From: Candidatus Kerfeldbacteria bacterium
GTDB lineage: Bacteria; Patescibacteriota; Patescibacteriia; SBBC01
Direction: 5' to 3'
DNA: 17,891 nucleotides
Assembly: GCA_016204645.1 (NCBI GenBank)
Contig: JACQKI010000019.1
Location: forward strand, 1 to 17,891
Shown here: positions 8,320-16,361 of the stretch, one piece after another
How positions within the stretch are numbered: position 1 is the first letter of the stretch
How the letters are laid out: every line of letters starts with the position of its first letter
The notes under the pieces: generated by a model
What the model was told of the DNA's origin: nothing
Database searches by the model: none
The model's input: only the letters and a program-made list of their open reading frames with translations
Program-made: the position numbers and the translations under genes

Positions 8320-9036
8320 ATGGACGATCTGATGCTCAAAGCCCAGGCACGAATCGTGCGCGGGAAGCAGACGAAGACGCTGCGGACAGCCGGCCAGTTG
8401 CCGGCCGTGCTCTACGGGCACGGCGTAGCTTCGCGTCCGTTAGCGATCGCCGACGGCGAGTTTCAGCGCGTCTACCGGCGAGCAGGCGAGAGCACGCTGA
8501 TCAACTTGGTAGTCGACGACACGGCGCCGGTGAAGGTCATCATCCAGGCGGTCCAGCGGCACCCGACCTCGGGTCGACCGATCCACGTCGACCTGCACCA
8601 GGTTCGGATGACCGAAAAGCTCCATGCTGAGATTCCACTGGCCTTCGTTGGTGAGGCGCCGGCCGTCAAGGAGCTCGGCGGCGTGCTCGTGAAAAATTTG
8701 GCGCACGTCAAGGTTGAGGCCTTGCCGGGCGACCTGGTGCATGAAATTCCGGTGGGCGTGACCGTCTTAAAAACCTTTGAAGACTTGATTCACGTCAGCG
8801 ACCTGAGGATACCGGTTGGCATTTCGGTTTTAGACAAACCGGACGAGGTCGTGGCATTGGTAACCCCGCCGCGCAGCGAGCAGGAGTTGGCCGAGCTGGA
8901 GCAGGCGGTGGCCGACGAGAAGGCGGCGGTTGAACAAGTTGAGGGCGTGAAGAAAGAAGAGCCGACGGCAGAGCCGACCGACGCTCAGCCTAAAGAGGAA
9001 GCGGACCAGACGGAGAAGTCAGATACGTCCGCCTAA
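8320..9036 (+). CDS. rplY: Ribosomal protein bL25, long (CTC/TL5) form
   Basis: bL25 binds 5S rRNA in the large subunit. The N-terminal domain is clear: KAQARIVRGKQTKTLR, QLPAVLYGHG and HPTSGRPIHVDL. The C-terminal beta domain (about residues 95-190, with FVGEAPAVKELGGVLVKN and DLIHVSDLRIPVGI) makes this the general-stress CTC type rather than the short E. coli type. A charged tail rich in Glu and Lys (about 190-238) is probably disordered. The length of 238 residues is normal for that type. The start is the ATG at 8320; a second ATG at 8332 and a TTG at 8308 are possible, and no Shine-Dalgarno sequence decides it. Confidence 0.95.
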   Translation: MDDLMLKAQARIVRGKQTKTLRTAGQLPAVLYGHGVASRPLAIADGEFQRVYRRAGESTLINLVVDDTAPVKVIIQAVQRHPTSGRPIHVDLHQVRMTEKLHAEIPLAFVGEAPAVKELGGVLVKNLAHVKVEALPGDLVHEIPVGVTVLKTFEDLIHVSDLRIPVGISVLDKPDEVVALVTPPRSEQELAELEQAVADEKAAVEQVEGVKKEEPTAEPTDAQPKEEADQTEKSDTSA

Positions 9037-9044
9037 TCCCGTTA

Positions 9045-10337
9045 ATGGCGAAAAAAACAAAACAGAGCGACCAAGAAGAACTCCGCAAAGCGCTGGAGCA
9101 GTCTGTGGTTGACGAATCCGAAAATTCGGATGACGACGAGCAAGATGAACCGAAGTCAGATCGTGGAGAGAACCAACCGTTACCAACCGGACCGGCTAAA
9201 ACCGCGAAGCCGACCGGCACACAGCACAAGGAAAAAGGGGATGCGACCTCGACTGACCGAGCGAGCGATCGGACTGCAAAATCTACTGGCCGCCAACGCC
9301 GCCGGTTTGTGATTATGGCGGTAGTCGGGCTGGTAGTACTGGGGGGCGCGGCCGGCGCCGGCGTGGCTCTGTTTGGCACTAAGCCGGCTGGCACCAACAC
9401 CACCCAAGCCTTACCGACCAGCGGCTCAGACTTAGTTCCACGTCGGATTGACGGTGTGCTGGATAATCCTGAGGAACAAAATCGCTACCCGGTGGCGGTC
9501 ATGGTCGAGAACCATCCGGCGTCTCGCCCCCAGTCCGGCTTGGAGCAAGCCAAGGTTGTGTTTGAAGCGCTGGCCGAAGGCGGTATTACCCGGTTTTTGG
9601 CGGTGTACACCTTCAACGACGCAGTCAAAGAGATTGGTCCGGTCCGGTCCGCCCGACCGTACTTCGTTGATTGGGCGCGCGGCTTCAACGCCATGTACGT
9701 CCACATCGGCGGCAGCGCCAAAGCGCTCAGCCGCATCACGCAACTGCAAGCCTTTGACCTGAATCAATTTTTTAACAGTCAGTACTTTTACCGCGATCGA
9801 TCACGCGAAGTCGCTTCCGAGCACACGCTCTATACGACGAAACGACTGATGCAGCTGGCGCTGCTGGACAAGGATGCGCCGAAGGCCGGAGATTTTCAAG
9901 CTTGGAAGTTTAAAGCCGAGGCGCCGGCCAGCAGCCGCCCGTCGTCACAGCACCTGACCATTGATTTTTCAACCTTCAGCTACAAGGTCGACTACGAGTA
10001 CGATCCGGTCACGAACACCTACGCGCGCTCTTTGGCTGAGCAGCCGCATGTCGTTCGGGACGGCGGCCAGCTCCGACCGAAGAATGTCATCGTCATGACG
10101 GTCAAGCGTCGCCTCGAGCAGCCGGTCGACGGCCAGGGACGTCTGGAAATGGATACGGTCGGCGAAGGTCCGGTCCGGATATTCCTTGACGGCCGCGAGC
10201 TGGTTGGTACGTGGAAAAAAGCTTCACCCCAAGATCAGCTGCACTTTTACGGACCGGACGGCCAGCCGGTCGAGCTTAATTCCGGGCAGACCTGGATCGA
10301 AGCAGTCCCACCAGAACAGGGCGTATCCGTCAGCTAA
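9045..10337 (+). CDS. DUF3048 (YerB-like) membrane protein, copy 1
   Basis: 430 residues. An acidic, low-complexity cytoplasmic region (1-87, many Asp, Glu, Lys, Ser, Thr) precedes one transmembrane helix (about 88-110), then the DUF3048 domain outside the membrane. Family signatures: PVAVMVENHPASRPQSGLEQ, FEALAEGGITRFLAVY and IGPVRSARPYFVDWA, later a C-terminal half with DYEYDPVTNTYAR and GQTWIEAVPP. B. subtilis YerB is a lipoprotein of this family; its molecular role is unsettled. Here an uncleaved helix replaces the lipobox (no Cys after the helix). It starts 8 bases after rplY, and its paralogue follows after 16 bases. Confidence 0.88.
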   Translation: MAKKTKQSDQEELRKALEQSVVDESENSDDDEQDEPKSDRGENQPLPTGPAKTAKPTGTQHKEKGDATSTDRASDRTAKSTGRQRRRFVIMAVVGLVVLGGAAGAGVALFGTKPAGTNTTQALPTSGSDLVPRRIDGVLDNPEEQNRYPVAVMVENHPASRPQSGLEQAKVVFEALAEGGITRFLAVYTFNDAVKEIGPVRSARPYFVDWARGFNAMYVHIGGSAKALSRITQLQAFDLNQFFNSQYFYRDRSREVASEHTLYTTKRLMQLALLDKDAPKAGDFQAWKFKAEAPASSRPSSQHLTIDFSTFSYKVDYEYDPVTNTYARSLAEQPHVVRDGGQLRPKNVIVMTVKRRLEQPVDGQGRLEMDTVGEGPVRIFLDGRELVGTWKKASPQDQLHFYGPDGQPVELNSGQTWIEAVPPEQGVSVS

Positions 10338-10353
10338 CCCTCAGGTCGAGGTC

Positions 10354-11451
10354 ATGAAACAAAAACCAAAACGTACGAAGCTTTCGCCTGCCACCTTCCA
10401 GTTGCTGGGGTGGTACCTGGTCGTGGTCGGCGGCTTGATCGGCATTGCGCTGCTGGCGCACCTGGTGGCTGGCTGGAAGCTGATGTTTCCTTCACTGGTC
10501 GCGGCCGCGGTTAAAGGCGTTGCCACCGAGGCCGAATCCTCGTCACCGTTACTCGTGGCTCGAGTGATCGGTGGGGAACTGGTGCCGCCTGACCGCGCCG
10601 CTGAATCGCCGGTCGGCGTGATGATTGAGAACCTGCCGACCACCCGTCCGCAGTCAGGCTTAGGCGCGGCGCGGCTGGTTTACGAAACGTTGGCAGAGGG
10701 CGGGGTGACTCGCTTCTTAGCCGTCGTTTACCCTTCGGATCTGTCGGGCAAGATCGGTCCTGTCCGGTCGGCCCGCCACTACTACGTTGATTGGATCGAG
10801 GAGCTTGGTCTGCCGTACGCGCATGCTGGCGGCTCGCCGCAGGCCTTGCAGCAGATCGCCCGGGATCAGGTGGCGGACGTCAACGGGATCGGCAATGCCT
10901 GGCGTTACTTCTGGCGAGATCACCAGCGGTCGGCGCCACACAACCTATTTACCGACGGCGAGCACTTGATCCAAGCCCTGCGGGAGCTTGGTTTGAACGC
11001 CCGACCCGGCCTGGCGTCGTGGGCTTTTGCTGATCCGCCACCGTCGCGTCCGGAAGCGACTGCCACTACGATTGAGGTCGATTTTTCTGGTCAAGCCTAC
11101 ACGGTTCGCTACGAGTATGACCAGGCCGGCAATCGCTACCGTCGCTTCAACGGCGGCCAACCGCACCTCGACCGGAGCACCGACCAACAACTGAGTGCGA
11201 CCAACGTGGTGGTCCAGTTTGTTGCTCGACCGACTTCGCTGGGCGAGAAAGGACGGATCGACATCCAGACCACCGGTCAGGGTCGGGCGTTGGTTTTCAA
11301 TCACGGCACGGTCACCGAAGGAATCTGGAAAAAATCATCGGTCCCTGAACGGACCCAGTTTTTTGGCGTCGACGGCTCACCGGTCACGTTCAATCGCGGG
11401 GCTACCTGGATCGCCGTGGTGCCCGATGACCGTGCGGTATCGTTCCGCTAA
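10354..11451 (+). CDS. DUF3048 (YerB-like) membrane protein, copy 2
   Basis: 365 residues, a paralogue of the gene before it. It has a short basic N-terminus, a helix at about 16-40, then DUF3048: PVGVMIENLPTTRPQSGLGA, YETLAEGGVTRFLAVVYP and IGPVRSARHYYVDW line up with copy 1 without gaps across the first domain. The C-terminal half also corresponds (RYEYDQAGNRYRR; GATWIAVVPDDRAVSFR). Copy 2 lacks the acidic N-terminal region. Divergence is high, so the duplication is old. The start is the ATG at 10354, preceded by a weak GAGG five bases upstream; the long in-frame extension from 10186 lies inside copy 1 and is rejected. Its TAA stop overlaps the convergent prmC stop. Confidence 0.88.
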   Translation: MKQKPKRTKLSPATFQLLGWYLVVVGGLIGIALLAHLVAGWKLMFPSLVAAAVKGVATEAESSSPLLVARVIGGELVPPDRAAESPVGVMIENLPTTRPQSGLGAARLVYETLAEGGVTRFLAVVYPSDLSGKIGPVRSARHYYVDWIEELGLPYAHAGGSPQALQQIARDQVADVNGIGNAWRYFWRDHQRSAPHNLFTDGEHLIQALRELGLNARPGLASWAFADPPPSRPEATATTIEVDFSGQAYTVRYEYDQAGNRYRRFNGGQPHLDRSTDQQLSATNVVVQFVARPTSLGEKGRIDIQTTGQGRALVFNHGTVTEGIWKKSSVPERTQFFGVDGSPVTFNRGATWIAVVPDDRAVSFR

Positions 11452-12251
11452 CGGATCGAGGTTGGGATGACCGTCAGCACGCGATCGCGACCGGCTAAAT
11501 CTTCGGTTACTCGAAGATCGTGCGAGCCGTAGCATTGCCCGGCCAAAGTTGCCACCGCGTCCAATCGTCGCGGATCAACTTCAAGTACCACCGGCACGCG
11601 CCAGCCAGTAGCTGATAGCTGTTTCCAGAACCGCCGAAACACCGACAGGCCGTCGCGTCCGCCGACGATCGCCAGCTTCGGCTCGCGGCTGACGGTACGG
11701 TGCTCAAGCGGCGTCGCGTACGGCAGGTTGGCGACGATCGCATCCGGGATCAAGCGGCGACGCAGCGGAGCCAGCAGATCGCCGTGCAGTAATCGGACCC
11801 GTTGGCGCAACTGGTACCTTTTCAGGTTGCGTTTGGCCACGGACAGCGCGGCCGCCGAACGGTCAATCGCCAGCACCTGCCAGCTCGGGCGTTCCAGAGC
11901 CAAGGTCACGGCGATGCAGCCGCTGCCCGTGCCAATATCAGCTACGGCGGCCGTTCGATGCAACGGCAGCGCGAGTGCCGCTTCAATCAGGTGCTCGGTT
12001 TCCGGACGGGGAACCAGGACACTCGGCGTGACCTCGAACGGTCGACGAAAAAATTCTTTGCGGCCGGTTATGTAGGCGAGCGGCTGCCCGCGGCGCCGCT
12101 GGCGCAGCCATTGGCCTAACCGGCGCCGCTGCGTCGGCGTGAGCGGTGCCTCGGGGTGAGCCAGGATCCAAGCGTAGGGCCGGTCGACGGCCAGGGCGCG
12201 TAGCAGGTCGACTTCCGCCGCCGAGGGTTGCGATGCGAGGTTACGATTCAT
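11448..12251 (-). CDS. prmC: Release-factor glutamine methyltransferase
   Basis: PrmC (HemK) methylates the Gln of the GGQ motif in release factors, using S-adenosylmethionine. The 267-residue protein shows an N-terminal helical domain with PLAYITGRKEFF, then VLVPRPETEHLIE, the SAM-binding loop DIGTGSGCIA (from Asp105) and the substrate-binding tetrapeptide NLPY at 175-178, where the textbook motif is NPPY. GGRDGLSVFRRF and the final VTEDLAGRDRVL also match. The start is the ATG at 12251, overlapping the end of prfA by 11 bases; a longer reading into prfA is rejected. Its substrate RF1 is encoded just upstream in the same operon. The TAG stop shares bases with the convergent DUF3048 gene. Confidence 0.93.
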   Translation of the reverse strand: MNRNLASQPSAAEVDLLRALAVDRPYAWILAHPEAPLTPTQRRRLGQWLRQRRRGQPLAYITGRKEFFRRPFEVTPSVLVPRPETEHLIEAALALPLHRTAAVADIGTGSGCIAVTLALERPSWQVLAIDRSAAALSVAKRNLKRYQLRQRVRLLHGDLLAPLRRRLIPDAIVANLPYATPLEHRTVSREPKLAIVGGRDGLSVFRRFWKQLSATGWRVPVVLEVDPRRLDAVATLAGQCYGSHDLRVTEDLAGRDRVLTVIPTSIR

Positions 12252-13305
12252 GCCGTTCGGCCATGGCGCTGTCTGCCGCCCGCAGTCGCTCAATTATCGG
12301 TTCAAGCTCGCCGTCCATGATCCGGGCTAGTCCGTGCCAGCTGGTTTTCAGGCGGTGGTCGGTCAAGCGGTCCTGGGGGAAGTTGTAGGTTCTGATTTTT
12401 TCCGCCCGCTCGCCGGTGCCGATCAGCGATTTGCGTGCGGCCGACGCTTGCCGCTGCCGTTCGGCCTCGCGATGAGCGAGCAGCCGGGCGCGGAGGATGC
12501 GCAGGGCCTTCTCCCGATTCTGCATCTGGCTTCGCTCGTCTTGGCAGTTGACTGCGATGCCGGTCGGCTTGTGCAGGACGCGAATGGCCGAGTAGGTGGT
12601 GTTAACCGATTGTCCGCCGTGTCCGCGCGAGGTGGTGGCGGTGATTTCCAGTTCGCTCGGGTCGAGCGCGACCTCGATTTCGTCGGCTTCTGGCAGGACG
12701 ACCACGGTGGCGGTTGAGGTGTGCACGCGACCGGCTTTCTCGGTGGCGGGAATGCGCTGCACGCGATGCACGCCACTCTCGAACTTCAAGTCGCGCCAGA
12801 CCGGCCCGCCGCTTAGCTCAGCGATCACCTCTTTGTAGCCCCCGAGTGGCGTTCGGGCTTGATTGACTAGTTTCACGGTCCAGCCTTTCCGTTCCGCGTA
12901 ACGCGTATACAGGCGGAATAATTCAGCGGCAAACAGGGCTGCTTCGTCACCGCCCGTGCCCGCCCTGATTTCTAAGACGGTATCTTTTCGGTCGCGAGGG
13001 TCTGGTGGGTTGATGACTGCACGCACAGCCGCATCAAGCTGTTGCGCCTTGGCCAGTAAGCGATGCTCCTCCTCGGCAGCCAGCTGCCGGAGCTCGGCCT
13101 CGGTCGATTGCCGGGCGGCTGCAGCTTCGGCCAGGGCGGCCCGGACTGATTCGAGCTCAGCCTGCTGACGGAGCGCACCGTCAAGCTCGGCATATTCACG
13201 GGAAAGCATGACAAAACGTTCCCGGTCGGCTGTCACGGCCGAGTCTTGTAACTGTTGCTCGAGCTGGCGGTGCCGCGCCCGCGCGCGGTCAAGTTTTTCG
13301 TCCAT
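12241..13305 (-). CDS. prfA: Peptide chain release factor 1
   Basis: RF1 reads UAA and UAG in the ribosomal A site and triggers peptide release. With the start at 13305 it has 354 residues. The stop-codon tripeptide PAT at 186-188 (RVQRIPATEKAGRVH) is the PxT of RF1, not the SPF of RF2. GGQ at 230-232 (SRGHGGQSVNTTYSAIR) is the catalytic motif methylated by the neighbour PrmC. An upstream in-frame ATG at 13332 would add nine residues; the later start is preferred because MDEKLDRARARHRQLEQQL matches the family start and places GGQ near its usual number. Several genes here stop with TGA, so an RF2 must exist elsewhere. Confidence 0.95.
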   Translation of the reverse strand: MDEKLDRARARHRQLEQQLQDSAVTADRERFVMLSREYAELDGALRQQAELESVRAALAEAAAARQSTEAELRQLAAEEEHRLLAKAQQLDAAVRAVINPPDPRDRKDTVLEIRAGTGGDEAALFAAELFRLYTRYAERKGWTVKLVNQARTPLGGYKEVIAELSGGPVWRDLKFESGVHRVQRIPATEKAGRVHTSTATVVVLPEADEIEVALDPSELEITATTSRGHGGQSVNTTYSAIRVLHKPTGIAVNCQDERSQMQNREKALRILRARLLAHREAERQRQASAARKSLIGTGERAEKIRTYNFPQDRLTDHRLKTSWHGLARIMDGELEPIIERLRAADSAMAERHES

Positions 13306-13349
13306 ACCAATACGCCGGCGGGCATCGAACACGCCGGCTAGCTTCGTGG

Positions 13350-13610
13350 TTAGGCCTCGGCCTTTTTCTTCGACTTGAGGCTGGAGCGCGTTGCCCGGAT
13401 CGACTCACGGCGACTGACCATTCGTTTGAAGCGATCAACACGGCCAGCCGTGTCGATCAAGTTTTGCTTGCCGGTGTAGAACGGATGGCAGTTTGAGCAA
13501 ACTTCAACCCGCATCTCCGGCTGCGTCGAGCCGGTGACCATGCTGCTGTTGCATGAGGCGCAGACGATTTTAGCCTCCGGGTAGTAGGTGGGGTGGATGT
13601 TGGACTGCAT
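13350..13610 (-). CDS. rpmE: Ribosomal protein bL31, zinc-binding form
   Basis: 86 residues of the large-subunit protein that bridges to the small subunit. It keeps all four zinc ligands: Cys17 and Cys20 (VCASC), Cys38 and Cys41 (VCSNC), followed by HPFYTGKQ, the family hallmark, and AGRVDRFKRM. The C-terminal extension (SRRESIRATRSSLKSKKKAEA) is basic and probably disordered. The zinc-containing form is the one expected under zinc-replete conditions. It heads an operon with prfA and prmC; the order rpmE-prfA-prmC is common in bacteria. Confidence 0.96.
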   Translation of the reverse strand: MQSNIHPTYYPEAKIVCASCNSSMVTGSTQPEMRVEVCSNCHPFYTGKQNLIDTAGRVDRFKRMVSRRESIRATRSSLKSKKKAEA

Positions 13611-13644
13611 TGGGTACGGGATACTCGTTTAAACGGTCGCACCG

Positions 13645-13673
13645 ATTCTAGCAGTTCGGTCGGATCGGCGCAA
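13645..13673 (-). promoter_or_regulatory. Promoter of rpmE-prfA-prmC
   Basis: On the minus strand TTGCGC (13673-13668), a 17-base spacer, then TAGAAT (13650-13645). The predicted transcript start is about 13638, giving a 27-base leader that contains the palindrome GTTTAAAC (13627-13634). I see no Shine-Dalgarno sequence. It is back to back with the rpsB promoter: the two -35 boxes are only 12 bases apart. Confidence 0.72.
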
Positions 13674-13685
13674 GGGCCGGCTGGG

Positions 13686-13714
13686 TTGCACATTTTGGAC
13701 GCCCGTGCTACCCT
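13686..13714 (+). promoter_or_regulatory. Promoter of rpsB-tsf
   Basis: TTGCAC (13686-13691), an exact 17-base spacer, then TACCCT (13709-13714). Transcription would begin about 13721, far from the rpsB ATG at 13880, so the message has a leader of nearly 160 bases. Confidence 0.65.
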
Positions 13715-13720
13715 AGACCA

Positions 13721-13879
13721 GCTGGAGATTCTCGAGTGTTTTCAGGGCATTTCTACCGGTACCACTAAACCACCCATACCTCCGGATGCGCCGCAGTCCT
13801 GTCCGGCACCACGGCCGAGAGCCTGATGCCAGGATACGCGACGCACGTGACGGGGTAGCGGAATAAAGGACACCTCAGC
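13721..13879 (+). promoter_or_regulatory. Long rpsB leader, possible autoregulatory region
   Basis: About 159 untranslated bases precede rpsB; all other promoter-to-start distances here are about 0-31. A stem CCGGA (13782-13786) with TCCGG (13802-13806) and a small CCTG/CAGG hairpin around 13822-13833 can be drawn, but neither is strong. AAAGGA, nine bases before the ATG, is the clearest Shine-Dalgarno sequence in the window. In other bacteria S2 represses its own rpsB-tsf message through the leader; whether this one does so is inference. Confidence 0.35.
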
Positions 13880-14701
13880 ATGCGAGACATAACGCTAGTC
13901 GAGCTGTTAAAAGCGGGCGTTCACTTCGGCCACCAGGTTTCTCGGTGGCACCCGAAAATGCGTCCCTTCATTTTTACATCCCGCAGCGGGGTGTACGTCA
14001 TCGATTTGGAGAAAACCATCGAGCAGCTGAAGCAGGCACAAAGCTGGCTGCGAGAGCTGGTGGGTAATGGAGGGGTAGTCCTGCTGGTCGGCACGAAACG
14101 GCAAGCCCAGCCGATCGTCCAGGCCGCGGCGGTTAAAGCCGGCATGCCGTACGTCGTCGAACGTTGGCTGGGCGGCACGTTCACCAACTTCCCGACCATC
14201 CTGAAGGTGACCAAGCGGCTGACGCACTTGAAGCAGGAGCGAGCCAGCGGAAACCTTGAGAAGTACACTAAGAAGGAGCAGCTGGAGTTCAATCAGGAAA
14301 TCGCCCGCTTGGAAAAGCTGGTCGGTGGCATCGAGCGCATGACGAAGCTGCCCGAAGCCGTCTTCATCATCGACGTCAAGCAGGAAAAGACGGCGCTGCG
14401 CGAAGCCAGTAAGGTCAAGATTCCGGTGGTCGCGTTAGTTGATACGAACGTCAGCCCGGAAGGGATCGCCTATCCGATTCCGGCTAATGATGACGCCAGC
14501 AAGTCGATACAGCTGTTAACTGACGCCGTGGTCGAAGCAATTGAGGAGGGCCAGCAGCTGGCCGAGTCCCGTCAGGTTGCCCAAACGGCCGCCGCCGTGC
14601 CGGCCCAGGAACCTGTTGCGCCGGTCGCAGACGAATCCGTTTCGAAAGCAGTCCCGTTGTCGATCGATTCGGTCGACGACACGCCAAAAGCAGTCGTATG
14701 A
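13880..14701 (+). CDS. rpsB: Ribosomal protein uS2
   Basis: 273 residues. The small-subunit protein S2 is recognised by LLKAGVHFGHQVSRWHPKM, FIFTSRSGVYVIDLEKT, VLLVGTKRQAQ, VERWLGGTFTNFPTI, PEAVFIIDVKQEK and IPVVALVDTNVSPEGIAYPI: the whole family core in order with nothing missing. The last 50 or so residues (from about 225) form an Ala, Val, Pro and Glu-rich tail beyond the usual end and are probably disordered. The stop TGA overlaps the tsf start (ATGA), the classic rpsB-tsf pairing. Confidence 0.98.
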   Translation: MRDITLVELLKAGVHFGHQVSRWHPKMRPFIFTSRSGVYVIDLEKTIEQLKQAQSWLRELVGNGGVVLLVGTKRQAQPIVQAAAVKAGMPYVVERWLGGTFTNFPTILKVTKRLTHLKQERASGNLEKYTKKEQLEFNQEIARLEKLVGGIERMTKLPEAVFIIDVKQEKTALREASKVKIPVVALVDTNVSPEGIAYPIPANDDASKSIQLLTDAVVEAIEEGQQLAESRQVAQTAAAVPAQEPVAPVADESVSKAVPLSIDSVDDTPKAVV

Positions 14702-15288
14702 CCGGCGTCGACGTTTCTACGATTGCCAAGCTTCGCCAGCGTACGGGGGTCGGGGTGGCTGCGGCTAAACGGGCCCTCGAGACCGCTGCCGGCGACTTTG
14801 ACAGAGCTATCGAGATACTCCGAAAATCCGGTCAGAAAGTTGCTGACAGTAAGCTCGGGCGCGCCACCCGCGAGGGGCTAGTCGGGCACTACGTCCACGT
14901 CAACGGGAAGATCGCCGCCCTGGTGGTCGTCACCTGCGAAACAGATTTTGTCGCCCGGAGCGAGGCGTTCCAAACCCTGGCCCACGATCTGGCGCTGCAC
15001 GTGGCCGCCGCGAACCCGCGGTTCCTCAGGCCCGAGGACGTGCCAGCCGAGGTGGTTGCCAAGGAGCAGGAGATATACCGGGAGCAGCTGACGGCCGATC
15101 GAAAACCAGCCGCGGTTCTCGAAAAAATCGTGGCCGGCAAACTGGAAAAGTTTTTTGAAGAAACCTGTCTGCTGCGTCAACGGTTCGTCAGGGATGAAAA
15201 CCTAACCGTCGCTCAGTTGGTGTCGACGGCGGTCCAGCAGCTGGGAGAGAACATTCAAATTCGAGAATTTATCCGTTTGAGCGTATAG
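14698..15288 (+). CDS. tsf: Elongation factor Ts, short form
   Basis: The GDP-GTP exchange factor of EF-Tu. It has 196 residues against about 283 in E. coli; short versions with a reduced core are known from Thermus and many CPR genomes. The N-terminal UBA-like domain reads STIAKLRQRTGVGVAAAKRAL. It normally carries TGxGMMDCKKAL, so GVAAAK is an unusual variant. The contact motif TDFVAR is intact at 82-87. The C-terminal part (FFEETCLLRQRFVRDENLTV and on) is that of the family. Translation is coupled to rpsB by ATGA. Confidence 0.96.
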   Translation: MTGVDVSTIAKLRQRTGVGVAAAKRALETAAGDFDRAIEILRKSGQKVADSKLGRATREGLVGHYVHVNGKIAALVVVTCETDFVARSEAFQTLAHDLALHVAAANPRFLRPEDVPAEVVAKEQEIYREQLTADRKPAAVLEKIVAGKLEKFFEETCLLRQRFVRDENLTVAQLVSTAVQQLGENIQIREFIRLSV

Positions 15289-15289
15289 T

Positions 15290-16210
15290 ATGATCGATGT
15301 GGCGGTTGCTATCCTCGCAACGGCGGCGCTGCTGGCGATCGTCGTGATCGTCGCTCGGCGGTTTCCGTCGCTGGCCGCAATCGATACCTCGATCATTCCG
15401 GCTGAGCGTCAGGACGAACTCAAGGCGCGGCTGATCGAAGAGCGCCTGCGCCGGAGAGCGGCGCGCCTGGGGCGAGCCGTCAACGCTCGTCTGAAGCCCA
15501 TGCTAGCTTCGTTTCAAGCTTCTGTGCGGCGTCGGTACCACCAGCTGCTCGAGCTTGAGCAGCGCTACCGCGCTCGCGCGACCACCGGCCCGGAAACGCG
15601 GGAAGAGCAGGTCAAAGCGGCGGCCACGGTCGAGTCCCGGTTGGCGGAAGCGACTCAAGCGTGGCACGACGGCAATCTGACGACGGCCGAGCAGCGAGCG
15701 ATCGAGGCGATACGCATCAATCCGCACAGCGTTGCGGCGTACCGGCTGCTCGCTAACATCTACCTCGAACAGAAGGAGTACGAACAGGCGCGTCAGACAC
15801 TGGAGTTCATCATGGAACGCCTGCACGTCGCCGACGATGAACTCTACGCCGAGCTTGGGTTGGCCGCGGCTGGCGAGGGCAAGCTCGAGGAAGCCAAGCG
15901 CGATTTTGAGCAGTCGATCAAGCTGAAGAGTACGGTCGCGGAGCACTACCTCGAGCTGTGCCGCGTTCACTTGATGCTGGGAGATAGCGCTTCGGCTTTC
16001 GAGAGCTGCCGGACCGCGGTCGAACTGGAACCGAAGAACCCGAAGTACCTCGACGCCTTGGTCGAAGCCAGCATCATCTCGGGCAAGCGCGAGTGGGCCA
16101 AGGAAACCTTGGAGAAACTCCGGAGCGTCAACCCGGAGAATCAAAAGCTGGAGGCGCTAGCCGCTCGGGTTGAAGGCATGCCGAAAACCCGCACGCGGCA
16201 CCGCGCCTGA
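15290..16210 (+). CDS. Membrane-anchored TPR protein
   Basis: 306 residues. An N-terminal helix (about 4-24) is followed by a highly basic, helical stretch (ELKARLIEERLRRRAARLGR and on, likely coiled coil), then a superhelix of tetratricopeptide-like repeats from about residue 110 to 295. Repeats show alanine at the packing positions, for example NLTTAEQRAIEAIRINPHS, KEYEQARQTLEFIMERLHV, GKLEEAKRDFEQSIKLKS and DSASAFESCRTAVELEP. TPR proteins are scaffolds, so partners cannot be named. It starts one base after the tsf stop, so it belongs to the rpsB-tsf transcript, an odd place for a membrane scaffold; a role in membrane or ribosome-linked assembly is speculation. Confidence 0.82.
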   Translation: MIDVAVAILATAALLAIVVIVARRFPSLAAIDTSIIPAERQDELKARLIEERLRRRAARLGRAVNARLKPMLASFQASVRRRYHQLLELEQRYRARATTGPETREEQVKAAATVESRLAEATQAWHDGNLTTAEQRAIEAIRINPHSVAAYRLLANIYLEQKEYEQARQTLEFIMERLHVADDELYAELGLAAAGEGKLEEAKRDFEQSIKLKSTVAEHYLELCRVHLMLGDSASAFESCRTAVELEPKNPKYLDALVEASIISGKREWAKETLEKLRSVNPENQKLEALAARVEGMPKTRTRHRA

Positions 16211-16342
16211 CGCCGCTCTTTTACAAACTGGTGGATGTGATCCGTTCCGGACGCCGCACCGGACGTGACCAGGCAGCTGCTATGCTCGGGTAGGCAGGCG
16301 AGCGCGGCTTCTAGCCAAGCCGTTGGTAGCGTCACTTCTTGC
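16211..16342 (+). other. Intergenic stretch before the tRNA cluster
   Basis: No gene seen. TATGCT at 16281-16286 could be the -10 box of the tRNA transcript, but no -35 matches. A hairpin with a 6-base stem (CGGCTT 16305-16310, AAGCCG 16317-16322) lacks a T-run, so it is not a standard terminator. GGCAGGCG at 16293-16300 is a first trace of the palindromic repeats that follow. Confidence 0.4.
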
Positions 16343-16361
16343 GCCCACGCAGCTCAGTTGG
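16343..16361 (+). pseudogene. 5' half of a tRNA gene (interrupted tRNA-Thr-like)
   Basis: GCCCACG (acceptor strand), CA, GCTC (D stem), AGTTGG (D loop): the canonical first 19 bases of a tRNA. It then breaks off into one arm of a perfect inverted repeat that encloses tRNA-Thr(GGT). The matching acceptor strand CGTGGGC with TCCA is found at 16624-16634, so the two pieces could be halves of one gene with about 215 foreign bases inside. See the 3' half at 16567-16634. Confidence 0.6.
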
